In this document: positions 32,399-39,389 of the stretch, in pieces
How positions within the stretch are numbered: the first letter of the stretch is position 1
How the letters are laid out: each line of letters opens with the position of its first letter
Source: Lachnospiraceae bacterium
GTDB lineage: Bacteria > Bacillota > Clostridia > Lachnospirales > Lachnospiraceae
Assembly (NCBI GenBank): GCA_022781395.1
Contig: JALETS010000029.1
Span: 1 to 39,389, forward strand
Direction: 5' to 3'
Length of the DNA: 39,389 bases
The notes under the pieces: model-generated
The model's database searches: none
Told to the model about the DNA's origin: nothing
The model's input: only the letters and a program-made list of their open reading frames with translations
Translations under genes and position numbers: made by a program

Positions 32399-33693
32399 TG
32401 CCACCCGAAAGATATGTATTTCACATTGATGCCAACAGTGCTTTTTTAAGCTGGAGCGCATCATACCTTACAAATGTATTGGGAAAGCAGCCGGATCTCA
32501 GGACAATCCCCAGCATCGTAGGCGGGGATCAGGAGAAACGACACGGAATCGTTCTGGCCAAAAGCATCCCCGCTAAAAAGTATAATATTCATACAGGAGA
32601 GGCAATCGTTACTGCCCTGCAGAAATGTCCCTCTCTCGTTGTAATCCCGCCCGATTACGGACTGTACGTAAAATCATCCAGAGCATTGATTGAAAAGCTC
32701 AGATACTATTCGGATCAGATTATTCAGTACAGCATTGATGAAGCATGGGTTATTTTTGATGGATTTGAAACCATTTATGGAAAGGGGCAAATGGTTAACT
32801 TTGCGCATGATCTGAAAGAAGAAATAAAGAAAGAGCTGGGATTTACAGTTAACATCGGAATCTCCAACAACTTCCTGCTCTCCAAAATGGCAGGAGGTTT
32901 TTCAAAGCCGGATAAAGTGCATACACTTTTCCCCGAAGAAATCCAAAACAAAATGTGGCCGCTTCCTGTGTCTGAACTGTTTTTTGTCGGAAGAGCCACT
33001 ACCAAAAAGCTGCTCTCTCTTGGGATAAAAACCATCGGCGAACTGGCAAATGCCGATGAGCAGATGATAAAAGCACATTTAAAACTCCCCGGACAGATTT
33101 TACAAGGCTATGCACGGGGCGAAGACCTGCAGCCATACATGTTCACTCATGTGGCCAATAAGGGCTATGGCAACAGTCTGACTGCTCCACAGGATATCAC
33201 CACGGTGCAATATGCCAGACATCTTCTGCTATCCCTTTGTGAAACCGTAGGTGCAAGACTCCGTGCAGACCATGTGAAGGCCTCTGTGATATCTGTCCAT
33301 TTTACTACCTTTGAATTTGCATATGCCACGAAGCAGATGCAGCTGCTTACCCCTACAGACGTTACCGAAGAATTATATCTGAATGCCTGCCGGGTATTTG
33401 ACATGCTTTGGGATAAACATACTCCTATCAGGCAGCTCGGTGTTCATACCGGCAAAATACAGTCCGATGCCGGAAGGCAGTACAACTTATTTGATTTGCA
33501 AAAGTATGATCGCCTTTCTGCTCTCAATAAAACAATAGATAATATTCGAAGCCGTTTTGGGGAAGACTCCATTATGAGGGCCAGTTTTCTTAAAAGTAAT
33601 ATATCCCCTATGAGCGGTGGGCTTGATAAGGAACGCAGATCCGGAGTGACTATAGGAATTGATATTGAAAAGGAAAATACAAGAATTATCTGA
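32395..33693 (+). CDS. Y-family translesion DNA polymerase (UmuC/DinB-like)
   Basis: An error-prone polymerase that copies damaged DNA. Catalytic residues are in FHIDANSAFLSW (first Asp) and QYSIDEAWVIFDG (Asp-Glu pair); the thumb helix-hairpin-helix segment is near LPVSELFFVGRATTKKLLSLGIKTIGELA; and a clamp-binding-like QYNLF occurs near the C-terminus. The start is taken at 32395, an ATG overlapping the previous stop; a further ATG at 32398 is possible, and the frame extends upstream to 32371. It is about 432 aa, slightly longer than DinB. It sits between the 99-aa protein and an SRAP protein, all under one SOS-like promoter. Confidence 0.93.
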   Translation: MMPPERYVFHIDANSAFLSWSASYLTNVLGKQPDLRTIPSIVGGDQEKRHGIVLAKSIPAKKYNIHTGEAIVTALQKCPSLVVIPPDYGLYVKSSRALIEKLRYYSDQIIQYSIDEAWVIFDGFETIYGKGQMVNFAHDLKEEIKKELGFTVNIGISNNFLLSKMAGGFSKPDKVHTLFPEEIQNKMWPLPVSELFFVGRATTKKLLSLGIKTIGELANADEQMIKAHLKLPGQILQGYARGEDLQPYMFTHVANKGYGNSLTAPQDITTVQYARHLLLSLCETVGARLRADHVKASVISVHFTTFEFAYATKQMQLLTPTDVTEELYLNACRVFDMLWDKHTPIRQLGVHTGKIQSDAGRQYNLFDLQKYDRLSALNKTIDNIRSRFGEDSIMRASFLKSNISPMSGGLDKERRSGVTIGIDIEKENTRII

Positions 33694-33705
33694 GGAAGGT
33701 TTATT

Positions 33706-34308
33706 ATGTGTGGAAGATTTTATGTAGATGATGAAACGGCAAGAGAAATTGAAAGAATGATTCAGAAAGTCAATCATAAAGTAAATGGTGTGCCGGCCGG
33801 CGACATCCATCCTACAGAGTCAGCCACTGTAATTTCTGCGCAGAATAGAAATATGACTGCAGGATTAAAGAAATGGGGATTTCCAAATCCCCATTCCAAA
33901 AATGTTATTATCAATGCCCGAGTTGAATCTGTCCTTACCAGGAAACTGTTTCGTGACAATGTACTTAAAAGACGGCTTATCATTCCGGCCGGTGGCTTTT
34001 ATGAGTGGAATTCCGCTAAAGAAAAAGTAACCTTTTTTCCTTTTATACAAAACAGTACCAAGCGTCCTGCTCTGTTTATGGCCGGATTCTATAACCACTT
34101 TCAAGAAGAAGACTGTTTTGTCATCCTTACAACCGCTGCCAACGAATCCATGAAAGGAACCCATGACAGGATGCCTCTGACACTAGAGCCCGATGAACTG
34201 GATGAATGGTTGTTTGATGACCGTTCCCTTGAGAAGTATCTTCATAAAACTCCCGCACCACTATGTAAAAAACAGGATTATGCACAGCTATTGCTCGACA
34301 ATATTTAA
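33706..34308 (+). CDS. SRAP/HMCES (YedK-like) abasic-site DNA-protein crosslink protein
   Basis: SRAP proteins covalently trap abasic sites in single-stranded DNA and shield them from mutagenic repair. The catalytic Cys2 follows the initiator Met (MCGRF), the conserved NARVES carries the Glu, IPAGGFYEW is the classic motif near 85-93, and the His lies in GTHDRMPL. It is 200 aa, as expected. The ribosome site GAGGAAGG overlaps the polymerase stop, 6 nt before the ATG, so the genes are coupled. Pairing with a translesion polymerase fits a joint response to damaged templates. Confidence 0.95.
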   Translation: MCGRFYVDDETAREIERMIQKVNHKVNGVPAGDIHPTESATVISAQNRNMTAGLKKWGFPNPHSKNVIINARVESVLTRKLFRDNVLKRRLIIPAGGFYEWNSAKEKVTFFPFIQNSTKRPALFMAGFYNHFQEEDCFVILTTAANESMKGTHDRMPLTLEPDELDEWLFDDRSLEKYLHKTPAPLCKKQDYAQLLLDNI

Positions 34309-34402
34309 ATTATAATTGTAAGCTAACTCAATCCCCTCACAAGTTAATTGCTCAAAAAATGGAGTTACTATTCTTACCCTGTTGGTTATTATATAAACAT
34401 AC

Positions 34403-35320
34403 TCAAACTAAATCCAACATATTATCTAAATATATTTCTTCTCTGACATGCAGTTGATACTCAGGCTTGGTCATATAATAAAGCAAAAATTCCAGAATCA
34501 AGGCACTTCCGAGACCCCGGCCTTCAATTTTAAAATTAGAAAATCCCATTGGTAAATAAATATTTCTGATATTATCTATTGAAATAAATCCCGGATTTTT
34601 CATTGCTTTGGAAAAACGATATCCGTTCTCTGCATCAGGAGCCGTGCACCGATAATCCGGACAATCATTTCCCAGATTTTTGCGACTGACAGCTTCGTAA
34701 CAGCGTTGCCTGTCCTTACACCCAAACCAGCAACATTCGTTGCATAGAAATTCCACTTTATCCTTCTGTGAGTTGGTCAATGTATTCCATTTATCCCAAG
34801 CCTTATTCAGTCGAAAATCCGGTACCACATACAGAAAATCATCCCGATTTACTTCATTCATGAATTGCTGAAAATCTGTCAGAACCTTCGTTGTAGTGGA
34901 AACAAAATAAAGTCCCGGATAGTGCAATTTAAGGTAATCTAACAGCAAATCCGAATAGATAATAACACCATTTCGTATTGCACCGCTCTTCTCAAAAAGG
35001 CTACAGAGCGCATTACATTTCTTGTCTGACAGATGCTCTTTCTCAAGCAGTGCATTACTAAATGTCAGCCTGGCTGAAATCCGGTATTCCTGCATGAGTG
35101 CCCAAATATCCCGTGGATCATGTTCTCCGGCCCCAACGCGTCCGCCTCCCCAGATACAGTCTGCCGGAGCACCGTATATAGAACCGATTTCACACCAATC
35201 ATAAAAGTATTCTCTGTGCTTATGAAACAATGGCAGGAAAGCCTGATACAATTCATAATACTCAAACAAACCGGGGAGATGATAATATGCTGTGTCTTTA
35301 TGCCCTTTATCCCTTTCCAC
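34403..35320 (-). CDS. U32-peptidase-like protein with cysteine cluster
   Basis: A 305-aa protein that resembles the U32 peptidase/RlhA-type TIM-barrel group. The C-terminal FSNFKIEGRGLG matches the conserved KIEGR region, and the middle strand region LYFVSTTTKVL resembles the family core. Cys residues cluster at CNECCWFGCKDRQRC and DCPDYRC, which could hold an iron-sulfur cluster as in some U32 proteins. The start is a GTG with GAGGT 6 nt upstream that overlaps the HAD stop, so it is translated with the HAD gene. The molecular role is unknown; a protease function is not implied. The family call is moderate. Confidence 0.55.
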   Translation of the reverse strand: MERDKGHKDTAYYHLPGLFEYYELYQAFLPLFHKHREYFYDWCEIGSIYGAPADCIWGGGRVGAGEHDPRDIWALMQEYRISARLTFSNALLEKEHLSDKKCNALCSLFEKSGAIRNGVIIYSDLLLDYLKLHYPGLYFVSTTTKVLTDFQQFMNEVNRDDFLYVVPDFRLNKAWDKWNTLTNSQKDKVEFLCNECCWFGCKDRQRCYEAVSRKNLGNDCPDYRCTAPDAENGYRFSKAMKNPGFISIDNIRNIYLPMGFSNFKIEGRGLGSALILEFLLYYMTKPEYQLHVREEIYLDNMLDLV

Positions 35321-35329
35321 AACGTTACC

Positions 35330-35983
35330 TCACAAGATCTTTGAATCAATCAGTTCTGAAATACTGTCGATAATGAAGTCAGCCCCCGCTTCACGCAACT
35401 CATTTCTATTAGAATTGCCATACGTAACACCACAGGTATACACACCGGCACTTTTTCCCATCTGGATATCATACGGCATATCTCCAATAACAAGTGCCTG
35501 CTCAGGTGAATAAGATAAATCTTTCAGTGTTTTGATTACAGGTTCCGGATTTGGTTTTAACTGTGAAGTGTCTTCTGCCGCTAATACATACGAAAAATAC
35601 CCGGCGATCTTCATTTGATCCAAAAATTCCCTAAGTGACTTTCCATTTCTTGAAGTAGCAATGGTTAACATAATTCCACGATCTTTCAATTTGTCCAATG
35701 TATCAATCATGCCGGGAAATAGTGTTGGTGGTACTTTTTCTTTTATCTCATCAAAAGCTCTTCTGTAATTCTGCATACACAGTTCAAGCATCTCATCAGA
35801 CAATTCCGGAAATAATTTCTGAAAACCAGTTTTTCCCGATAATCCAATTGTACCTGCACAAGCCTGTTCGTCTGCAACAGGAAGCCCCATCTGTCTCATC
35901 GTTTCCTGCTTCGCAAGCACAATCGCTTCCCGCGTATCCATAATCGTTCCATCAAAATCAAATATTGCTAACTTAATGTTCAT
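35330..35983 (-). CDS. HAD-superfamily hydrolase (phosphoglycolate phosphatase-like)
   Basis: A small-molecule phosphatase of the HAD family, subclass I. It shows the nucleophile motif AIFDFDGTIMDT (Asp8/Asp10), TIATSRNG (motif II) near 105, LKPNPEP with the catalytic Lys near 150, and VIGDMPYDIQMGKSAG (motif IV) near 168. The cap domain lies between motifs I and II. It is 217 aa. GGAG lies 10 nt before the ATG. It is upstream of and coupled to the U32-like gene. Many such enzymes act on phosphoglycolate or phosphorylated sugars; specificity is not visible. Confidence 0.92.
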   Translation of the reverse strand: MNIKLAIFDFDGTIMDTREAIVLAKQETMRQMGLPVADEQACAGTIGLSGKTGFQKLFPELSDEMLELCMQNYRRAFDEIKEKVPPTLFPGMIDTLDKLKDRGIMLTIATSRNGKSLREFLDQMKIAGYFSYVLAAEDTSQLKPNPEPVIKTLKDLSYSPEQALVIGDMPYDIQMGKSAGVYTCGVTYGNSNRNELREAGADFIIDSISELIDSKIL

Positions 35984-36018
35984 GTATTCTTTTCTCCATC
36001 AATCAATCATCTAAATAG

Positions 36019-36046
36019 AATAGCCTGCTCCAACGAGCAAGCTATT
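36019..36046 (-). terminator. Strong hairpin upstream of the HAD gene
   Basis: A 12-bp stem with one G-U pair (AATAGCTTGCTC / GAGCAGGCTATT) and a 4-nt loop, followed on the minus strand by CTATTTAG. The T-run is weak, so it may be an incomplete terminator for upstream leftward transcripts or a processing site. Confidence 0.5.
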
Positions 36047-36127
36047 TCTACTATTATACATAATATTTTCTCTTTCATTTCGGTTTTCTAATAGATGCAA
36101 TAAAATTCGTTTCAGAAACCAGAAGCT

Positions 36128-36174
36128 CCTATCACTTGCCATGATAGGTACGGTACAACAACCGAATATTCGGT
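36128..36174. repeat. Two adjacent palindromes in a non-coding stretch
   Basis: CCTATCA/TGATAGG (7-bp arms, 7-nt spacer, 36128-36148) and the perfect 14-bp palindrome ACCGAATATTCGGT (36161-36174) lie 12 nt apart, between the HAD and the DUF4143 genes. They could be operators or a small transcript, but no gene links to them. Confidence 0.45.
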
Positions 36175-36196
36175 GTTTATGGGATATGCATCTCAC

Positions 36197-36326
36197 AAAC
36201 TTAGTATAAATCATCTCAAAAAGTCGGTCAATCTCTTTTTCAAAACCTCTACACTATTCGTAAAAGTCATCTGCATAGTCGGCAACCACCGCAAACCACC
36301 CGTCCTCTACAAGATAGGAACTAATC
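36197..36326 (-). pseudogene. Possible remnant of a small protein gene
   Basis: On the minus strand, a frame after the DUF4143 stop reads YLVEDGWFAVVADYADDFYE, then a TAG, then CRGFEKEIDRLFEMIYTKFV in the same frame. Both parts look like real protein (charged helix, no low complexity), but there is no start codon or ribosome site. It may be a decayed gene cut by a stop; chance is not excluded. Confidence 0.25.
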
Positions 36327-37655
36327 TCATAACAAAAATGGTATTAAATAAAATGGTTTCAATAATAGCATTTTTTCTTTTCCAACATCCTTCTGTGACA
36401 ACAAATATATTTTATTTACATTCTTTGAGTATTTTTTAGAAAATTCCAATATTGACTCATGTTTTCCCGTACCGGAAGATTTAATCTCAAATGCATTTAC
36501 CTTACTTCCTTCTGAAACCAAAAAATCAACTTCATAATAATGTGTGCTGCCCTCTTTTTCCCATGTATAATAATAGAGTTCTCTTCCGGATGCTGCTATC
36601 ATTTGAGCAGTTAGATTTTCATAAAGATAGCCCAGATTAGCCGGTAATTTGTCAGAAAGCAATTTTGCATACACATCATTTTCTATTACCGGTCTATCAA
36701 TAAACATAAGTGTAACAAATAATCCCGTATCAGAAAGGTATAATTTATAGCTATTGAAATCCTTTGTATCAGCCAAACTAACTCTCGGGTCTGTGGAATT
36801 ATAGCATGGTAATACTGTTTTTGAATCTATTAATTCATACAAGAATTCTTCTGCTTTCGTATTATTTCTTTTCCCGATTGCCGTTGTAATTCTGTACTTT
36901 CTTGAATCCTTTGCTAACTGAGCAGGAATAGAATGATACAACGAAGATATTCTTCCGGATGGATCGATTTTTTTAAAATCCTCTTCATAAAGAGATATAA
37001 TCTGTCTTTTCACCTGGTCGATTTCAGAAAAATTTTTACCTTCAAGATAAGCTTCTACAGCCTGTGGCATACCGCCTACAGCCATGTATATTCTCAAGTC
37101 TCTCATCAGTTTACGATTCGTCGACTGTCCAATTCCGGTTCCCATACTAAATACTTGTCGCAGAAGGTCAAAGCTATTCCCTGTTGCTTCACAAAATTCT
37201 TCGTAATCCATTGGATACACTTGTATTTTCATCTCCTCCGACGGAATTAGTATATCTTTCACATTCTTCTTTATGGAAATCAATGAACCGGTTTCTAAGT
37301 AATGATATCTTCCATCAAATACCAAATGCTTAATAGCCTGTCTCGCCTTAGGAAATAATTGTACTTCATCAAAAATAATAAGCGATTCATGTTCATATAA
37401 CGTTATTCCTGTTTCAGCCTGGAGTCTCAAAAAGAACATATTAAGATTTCCAATATCATCAAAGCATTTAAGGATATTGTTAGATATTTTTGAAAAATCC
37501 AATATAATATATGACCTGTATTCGTTTCGAGCAAAGTTCTCAGCAATCGTTGATTTTCCAACTCGCCTGGCTCCTTCAAGCAATACAGCATATTTATCCG
37601 AATAGTTTTTCTTCCATTCTAATAACTTGTTATATACTTTTCTTTTAAAATACAT
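36327..37655 (-). CDS. AAA+ ATPase with C-terminal DUF4143 domain
   Basis: A 442-aa ATPase of the widespread ATP_AAA-14/DUF4143 type. It shows Walker A GARRVGKST (about 29-37), Walker B LIIFDEVQLF (about 92-101), and the C-terminal nuclease-like region (HYYEVDFLVSEGSKVNAFEIKSSGT, with an EVDF...E-K pattern). The cellular role is unknown. It ends with LLLKPFYLIPFLL, typical of the family end. GGGAGG lies in a 10-nt loop between two 7-nt inverted repeats before the ATG. It has a clear promoter at 37680-37708. Such genes often vary between strains, fitting this accessory region. Confidence 0.9.
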   Translation of the reverse strand: MYFKRKVYNKLLEWKKNYSDKYAVLLEGARRVGKSTIAENFARNEYRSYIILDFSKISNNILKCFDDIGNLNMFFLRLQAETGITLYEHESLIIFDEVQLFPKARQAIKHLVFDGRYHYLETGSLISIKKNVKDILIPSEEMKIQVYPMDYEEFCEATGNSFDLLRQVFSMGTGIGQSTNRKLMRDLRIYMAVGGMPQAVEAYLEGKNFSEIDQVKRQIISLYEEDFKKIDPSGRISSLYHSIPAQLAKDSRKYRITTAIGKRNNTKAEEFLYELIDSKTVLPCYNSTDPRVSLADTKDFNSYKLYLSDTGLFVTLMFIDRPVIENDVYAKLLSDKLPANLGYLYENLTAQMIAASGRELYYYTWEKEGSTHYYEVDFLVSEGSKVNAFEIKSSGTGKHESILEFSKKYSKNVNKIYLLSQKDVGKEKMLLLKPFYLIPFLL

Positions 37656-37679
37656 ATCTCTACCTCCCGATATAGAGAT
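37656..37679 (-). promoter_or_regulatory. Inverted repeat enclosing the DUF4143 ribosome site
   Basis: ATCTCTA and TAGAGAT (7-bp arms, 10-nt loop) flank the ribosome site and end at the start codon. The repeat begins directly after the -10 box, so it can be a DNA operator at the transcription start; if the transcript starts before it, it is an RNA hairpin hiding the ribosome site. Confidence 0.55.
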
Positions 37680-37708
37680 GTTATAGCATACAATGCGACT
37701 TTTTTCAA
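37680..37708 (-). promoter_or_regulatory. Promoter of the DUF4143 ATPase gene
   Basis: TTGAAA (37703-37708), 17-nt spacer ending in TGC, TATAAC (37680-37685): a good sigma-A promoter with extended -10. The transcript would be nearly leaderless. Confidence 0.75.
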
Positions 37709-37813
37709 TATCGCTTAGATTGCTTTTGTGCGTTTCTTCAATATTTGTTTTTTATTATATGTGTATTCCTTCATTTTTATTCTATCTTATGTGTTCCATT
37801 TTGTCACCTCGTC

Positions 37814-38509
37814 TCAATATTCATCCAAAAAATGATGTTTTACCCCATCCTTTTTATAGGCAATGACTGTACTCAAATTTACGTTCTCTACACTTTTAAA
37901 AATATTACTTTCTATAAAAGGATTATCCACTTTCAGCTTTGCAATAAGTTTCTTCGTTTCCAGCCTTTTTGATGAAGTAGTTCCATCTTCATGACATGTA
38001 CTGCATGTTTCTGTAAAGTGGCAGGCACACTGTAAGAAATGAAGTTTATTGTAATCTCTCCACTTACAAATATCTTCTTCTCTTATTAAATATAATGGTC
38101 TAATCAGTTCCATGCCTTCAAAATTGGTACTATGAAGCTTCGGCATCATTGTCTGTATCTGACCGCCATGAAGCATTCCCATAAGTATTGTCTCGATTAC
38201 ATCATCGTAATGATGTCCCAAAGCGATTTTATTACATCCACCGGCAAGGCTATAGCAATCCAGTCCCATTTCTTCCAATCTTTCCGCAATGTCTCTTGAC
38301 TTTTCACCCCGTTGACAATAAATAACAACTTTCACATTATTCTTTATCCGGTTTACGCATCCGTCCAAATTTTCCATCAATTGTTTTATCGGAATACAAA
38401 TTGCACCGGGAATCATTCCATAGACAGTGCTTCCCTCATCCCTGATATCTATTAACTGATAGGATTCTTTTGATTGTTCTTTAAGCTCCGCAATTGTTAT
38501 TTCCCGCAT
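37814..38509 (-). pseudogene. Rhodanese-TtcA chimera missing the ATP-binding half
   Basis: The first 90 residues are a rhodanese domain with an active-site loop (YCQRGEKSRDIAERL). At SLAGG the sequence changes in one step to the C-terminal half of a TtcA-family tRNA 2-thiocytidine synthetase (CNKIALGHHYDDVIETILMG, then CACHFTETCSTCHE and a KKDGVKHHFLDEY tail). The PP-loop SGGKDS and the CxxC of the N-terminal half are absent, and the junction (about 38237-38242) is in frame, so an internal deletion of roughly 200 codons is likely. Transcription signals remain (AGAAAGG 9 nt before the ATG). The product cannot bind ATP as TtcA does. Whether the rhodanese part still works is open. Confidence 0.8.
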
Positions 38510-38606
38510 TACATAATGCCTTTCTACCGGTCTTGTTTTTCCCTACTCAAATTCCACTCCAATTTGTGAAACATTTTTTCAATTACTACACGCAGAATCA
38601 AATAGA

Positions 38607-38635
38607 TTGGCATACGTATTATTACGTGTTATAAT
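38607..38635 (+). promoter_or_regulatory. Promoter with embedded palindrome at the hic remnant
   Basis: TTGGCA (38607-38612), 17-nt spacer, TATAAT (38630-38635). The spacer holds a perfect palindrome (ACGTA-TTAT-TACGT, 38614-38627), a good repressor position. The -10 overlaps the ATG of the hicA fragment, so transcription starts inside that fragment. Confidence 0.7.
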
Positions 38636-38738
38636 GTATCATCCAGAGACCGGAAAAACTGTAATTATTCCCTATCACTGCAAAGACCTTAAAAAGGGTA
38701 TGGAGCAGGCAATACTAAAACAGGCCGGGTTGAAATAA
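38634..38738 (+). pseudogene. hicA: HicA toxin remnant (C-terminal part)
   Basis: 34 codons read MYHPETGKTVIIPYH, then CKDLKKGMEQAILKQAGLK, the C-terminal half of a HicA mRNA interferase. The N-terminal helix and the catalytic GSHH histidine are missing, and no ribosome site precedes the ATG. Further upstream sequence is not HicA-like. So the toxin is dead, and 26 nt later comes a hicB start. Confidence 0.8.
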
Positions 38739-38764
38739 CCCAACTATTCACAGGAGGTTTGGTT

Positions 38765-38974
38765 ATGAATAAATTATTTTATCCGGCAATTTTTCATGTG
38801 GCTGAAGAAAGTGGTTTCTGGATTACATTTCCCGATCTTCCGGAATGTATGACCCAAGGAGACAATATGCAAGAGGCTTATGAAATGGCAGTAGAAGCAT
38901 TAGGTCTTGCTATCGCAAGCAGAAAACAGGAAATCCCAGCCCAGTGCTACCAGAGGGAGGGGCTACTTACATGA
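38765..38974 (+). CDS. hicB: HicB-type antitoxin, short form
   Basis: A 69-aa HicB domain: FYPAIFHVAEESGFWITFPDLPECMTQGDNMQEAYEMAVEAL matches the partial RNase-H-like HicB fold, which neutralises HicA. It lacks the C-terminal DNA-binding part of full HicB (about 130 aa) and ends in QREGLLT. The start is 38765 (AGGAGG 7 nt upstream), not the TTG at 38759. Its stop overlaps the next gene (ATGA). It follows a dead hicA, so it may be an orphan antitoxin now linked to the downstream gene. Confidence 0.8.
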   Translation: MNKLFYPAIFHVAEESGFWITFPDLPECMTQGDNMQEAYEMAVEALGLAIASRKQEIPAQCYQREGLLT

Positions 38975-39389
38975 ATGATAAAGAACTCTTTACCGCATTT
39001 ACAGATCAGCTGACACGCTGGTCCAAAAGTGGAGTGAAACCGAAGCTTGCTGATTTTAACACACGTACCTATCTGGATTTACAGCAAAAACGTTTGGAAG
39101 AAAAAGCTCTGAAAAGGTCATATAGCTTTGAACTCACCAGTAACGTTTTCAAAATTGGTGACTCTGTGATCGGTCAACTCTTAAACGGCTACAACAAAAG
39201 AGTCAATTATGCAATGGGCAATCAGAAAATTGAATATTTCCATAATCAAAAACGGATTTTTTCAGAAACGGCTAACGTACCGCTCTACCAGTTTATCAAA
39301 ATGCCTTCTTCTGAAAATACCGGTTGGAAGCAGGATACCTATGTCTGCCCCAATTGTGGAAATATTGAAAAAATAGAACTTCTCATATC
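38971..39389 (+). CDS. Zinc-ribbon-containing protein, partial at window end
   Basis: An open frame running off the right edge (139 codons seen). The ATG overlaps the hicB stop, and the GGGAGGGG just upstream supports it. The first 110 residues are mixed alpha/beta with many charged residues; then YVCPNCGNIEKIELLI begins a CxxC zinc ribbon. The layout recalls clostridial zinc-ribbon proteins with a downstream Tim44-like domain, but the part seen is not enough to say. No signal peptide is seen. Confidence 0.65.
   Translation, partial: MNDKELFTAFTDQLTRWSKSGVKPKLADFNTRTYLDLQQKRLEEKALKRSYSFELTSNVFKIGDSVIGQLLNGYNKRVNYAMGNQKIEYFHNQKRIFSETANVPLYQFIKMPSSENTGWKQDTYVCPNCGNIEKIELLI

Noticed and set aside
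37700-37780. 19-codon minus-strand frame (begins MKEYTYNKKQ) between the chimera and the ATPase
   Set aside because: There is no good ribosome site, the sequence is AT- and Lys-rich, and it overlaps the ATPase promoter region.
1-39389. CRISPR array, tRNA, rRNA, transposase or integrase genes
   Set aside because: I saw no spaced direct repeats, cloverleaf-like segment or mobile-element protein on either strand.

Overview
The window looks like a chromosomal segment of an anaerobic, low-to-moderate GC Firmicute, most likely a Lachnospiraceae (Clostridia). This is inferred from the pyrH-frr-uppS-cdsA-dxr-rseP-ispG-polC gene set, YesM/YesN-type regulators, LplABC-type sugar importers, intracellular GH43/GH8 enzymes and Gram-positive sigma-A promoters (TTGnnn-17-TATAAT). 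I see no rRNA, tRNA, insertion sequence or CRISPR array.

Layout, left to right. (1) 1-1138: the first codons of polC, then ispG. (2) 1250-2865: an operon of a PP2C phosphatase and a soluble Ser/Thr kinase. (3) 2998-13279: one long leftward operon for xylo-oligosaccharides, made of lipoprotein binding protein, two permeases, GH43, GH8 Rex, GH43, esterase, GH43. The enzymes lack signal peptides, so oligomers are probably imported and then cut inside the cell. (4) 13318-18827: YesN-type regulator, YesM-type kinase and a Cache chemoreceptor, the likely sensing arm of the operon. (5) 19014-26292: envelope and housekeeping block, rseP, dxr, cdsA, uppS, frr, pyrH, a bactofilin and a polysaccharide deacetylase. 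(6) 26386-29735: a FecBCD-type importer with a structured leader. (7) 29789-31079: an unannotated 25-codon gene with its own promoter and strong terminator, divergent from a LysR regulator with a palindromic operator. (8) 31191-34308: a lipoprotein, then an SOS-type cassette (99-aa protein, Y-family polymerase, SRAP/HMCES) behind a LexA-like box. (9) 34403-39389: a decayed accessory region with a U32-like protein, HAD hydrolase, DUF4143 ATPase, a rhodanese-TtcA chimera lacking the ATP-binding half, a hicA/hicB remnant and a partial zinc-ribbon protein.

The main architectural point is that blocks 2-4 (about 18 kb) sit between rseP and ispG, which are normally neighbours in Firmicutes, so they look like an island inserted into a housekeeping cluster. 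The most novel-looking stretch is 29.56-30.18 kb, which carries the tiny gene, a leader RNA with consecutive hairpins before a metal-chelate importer gene that has no clear ribosome binding site, and overlapping divergent promoters.
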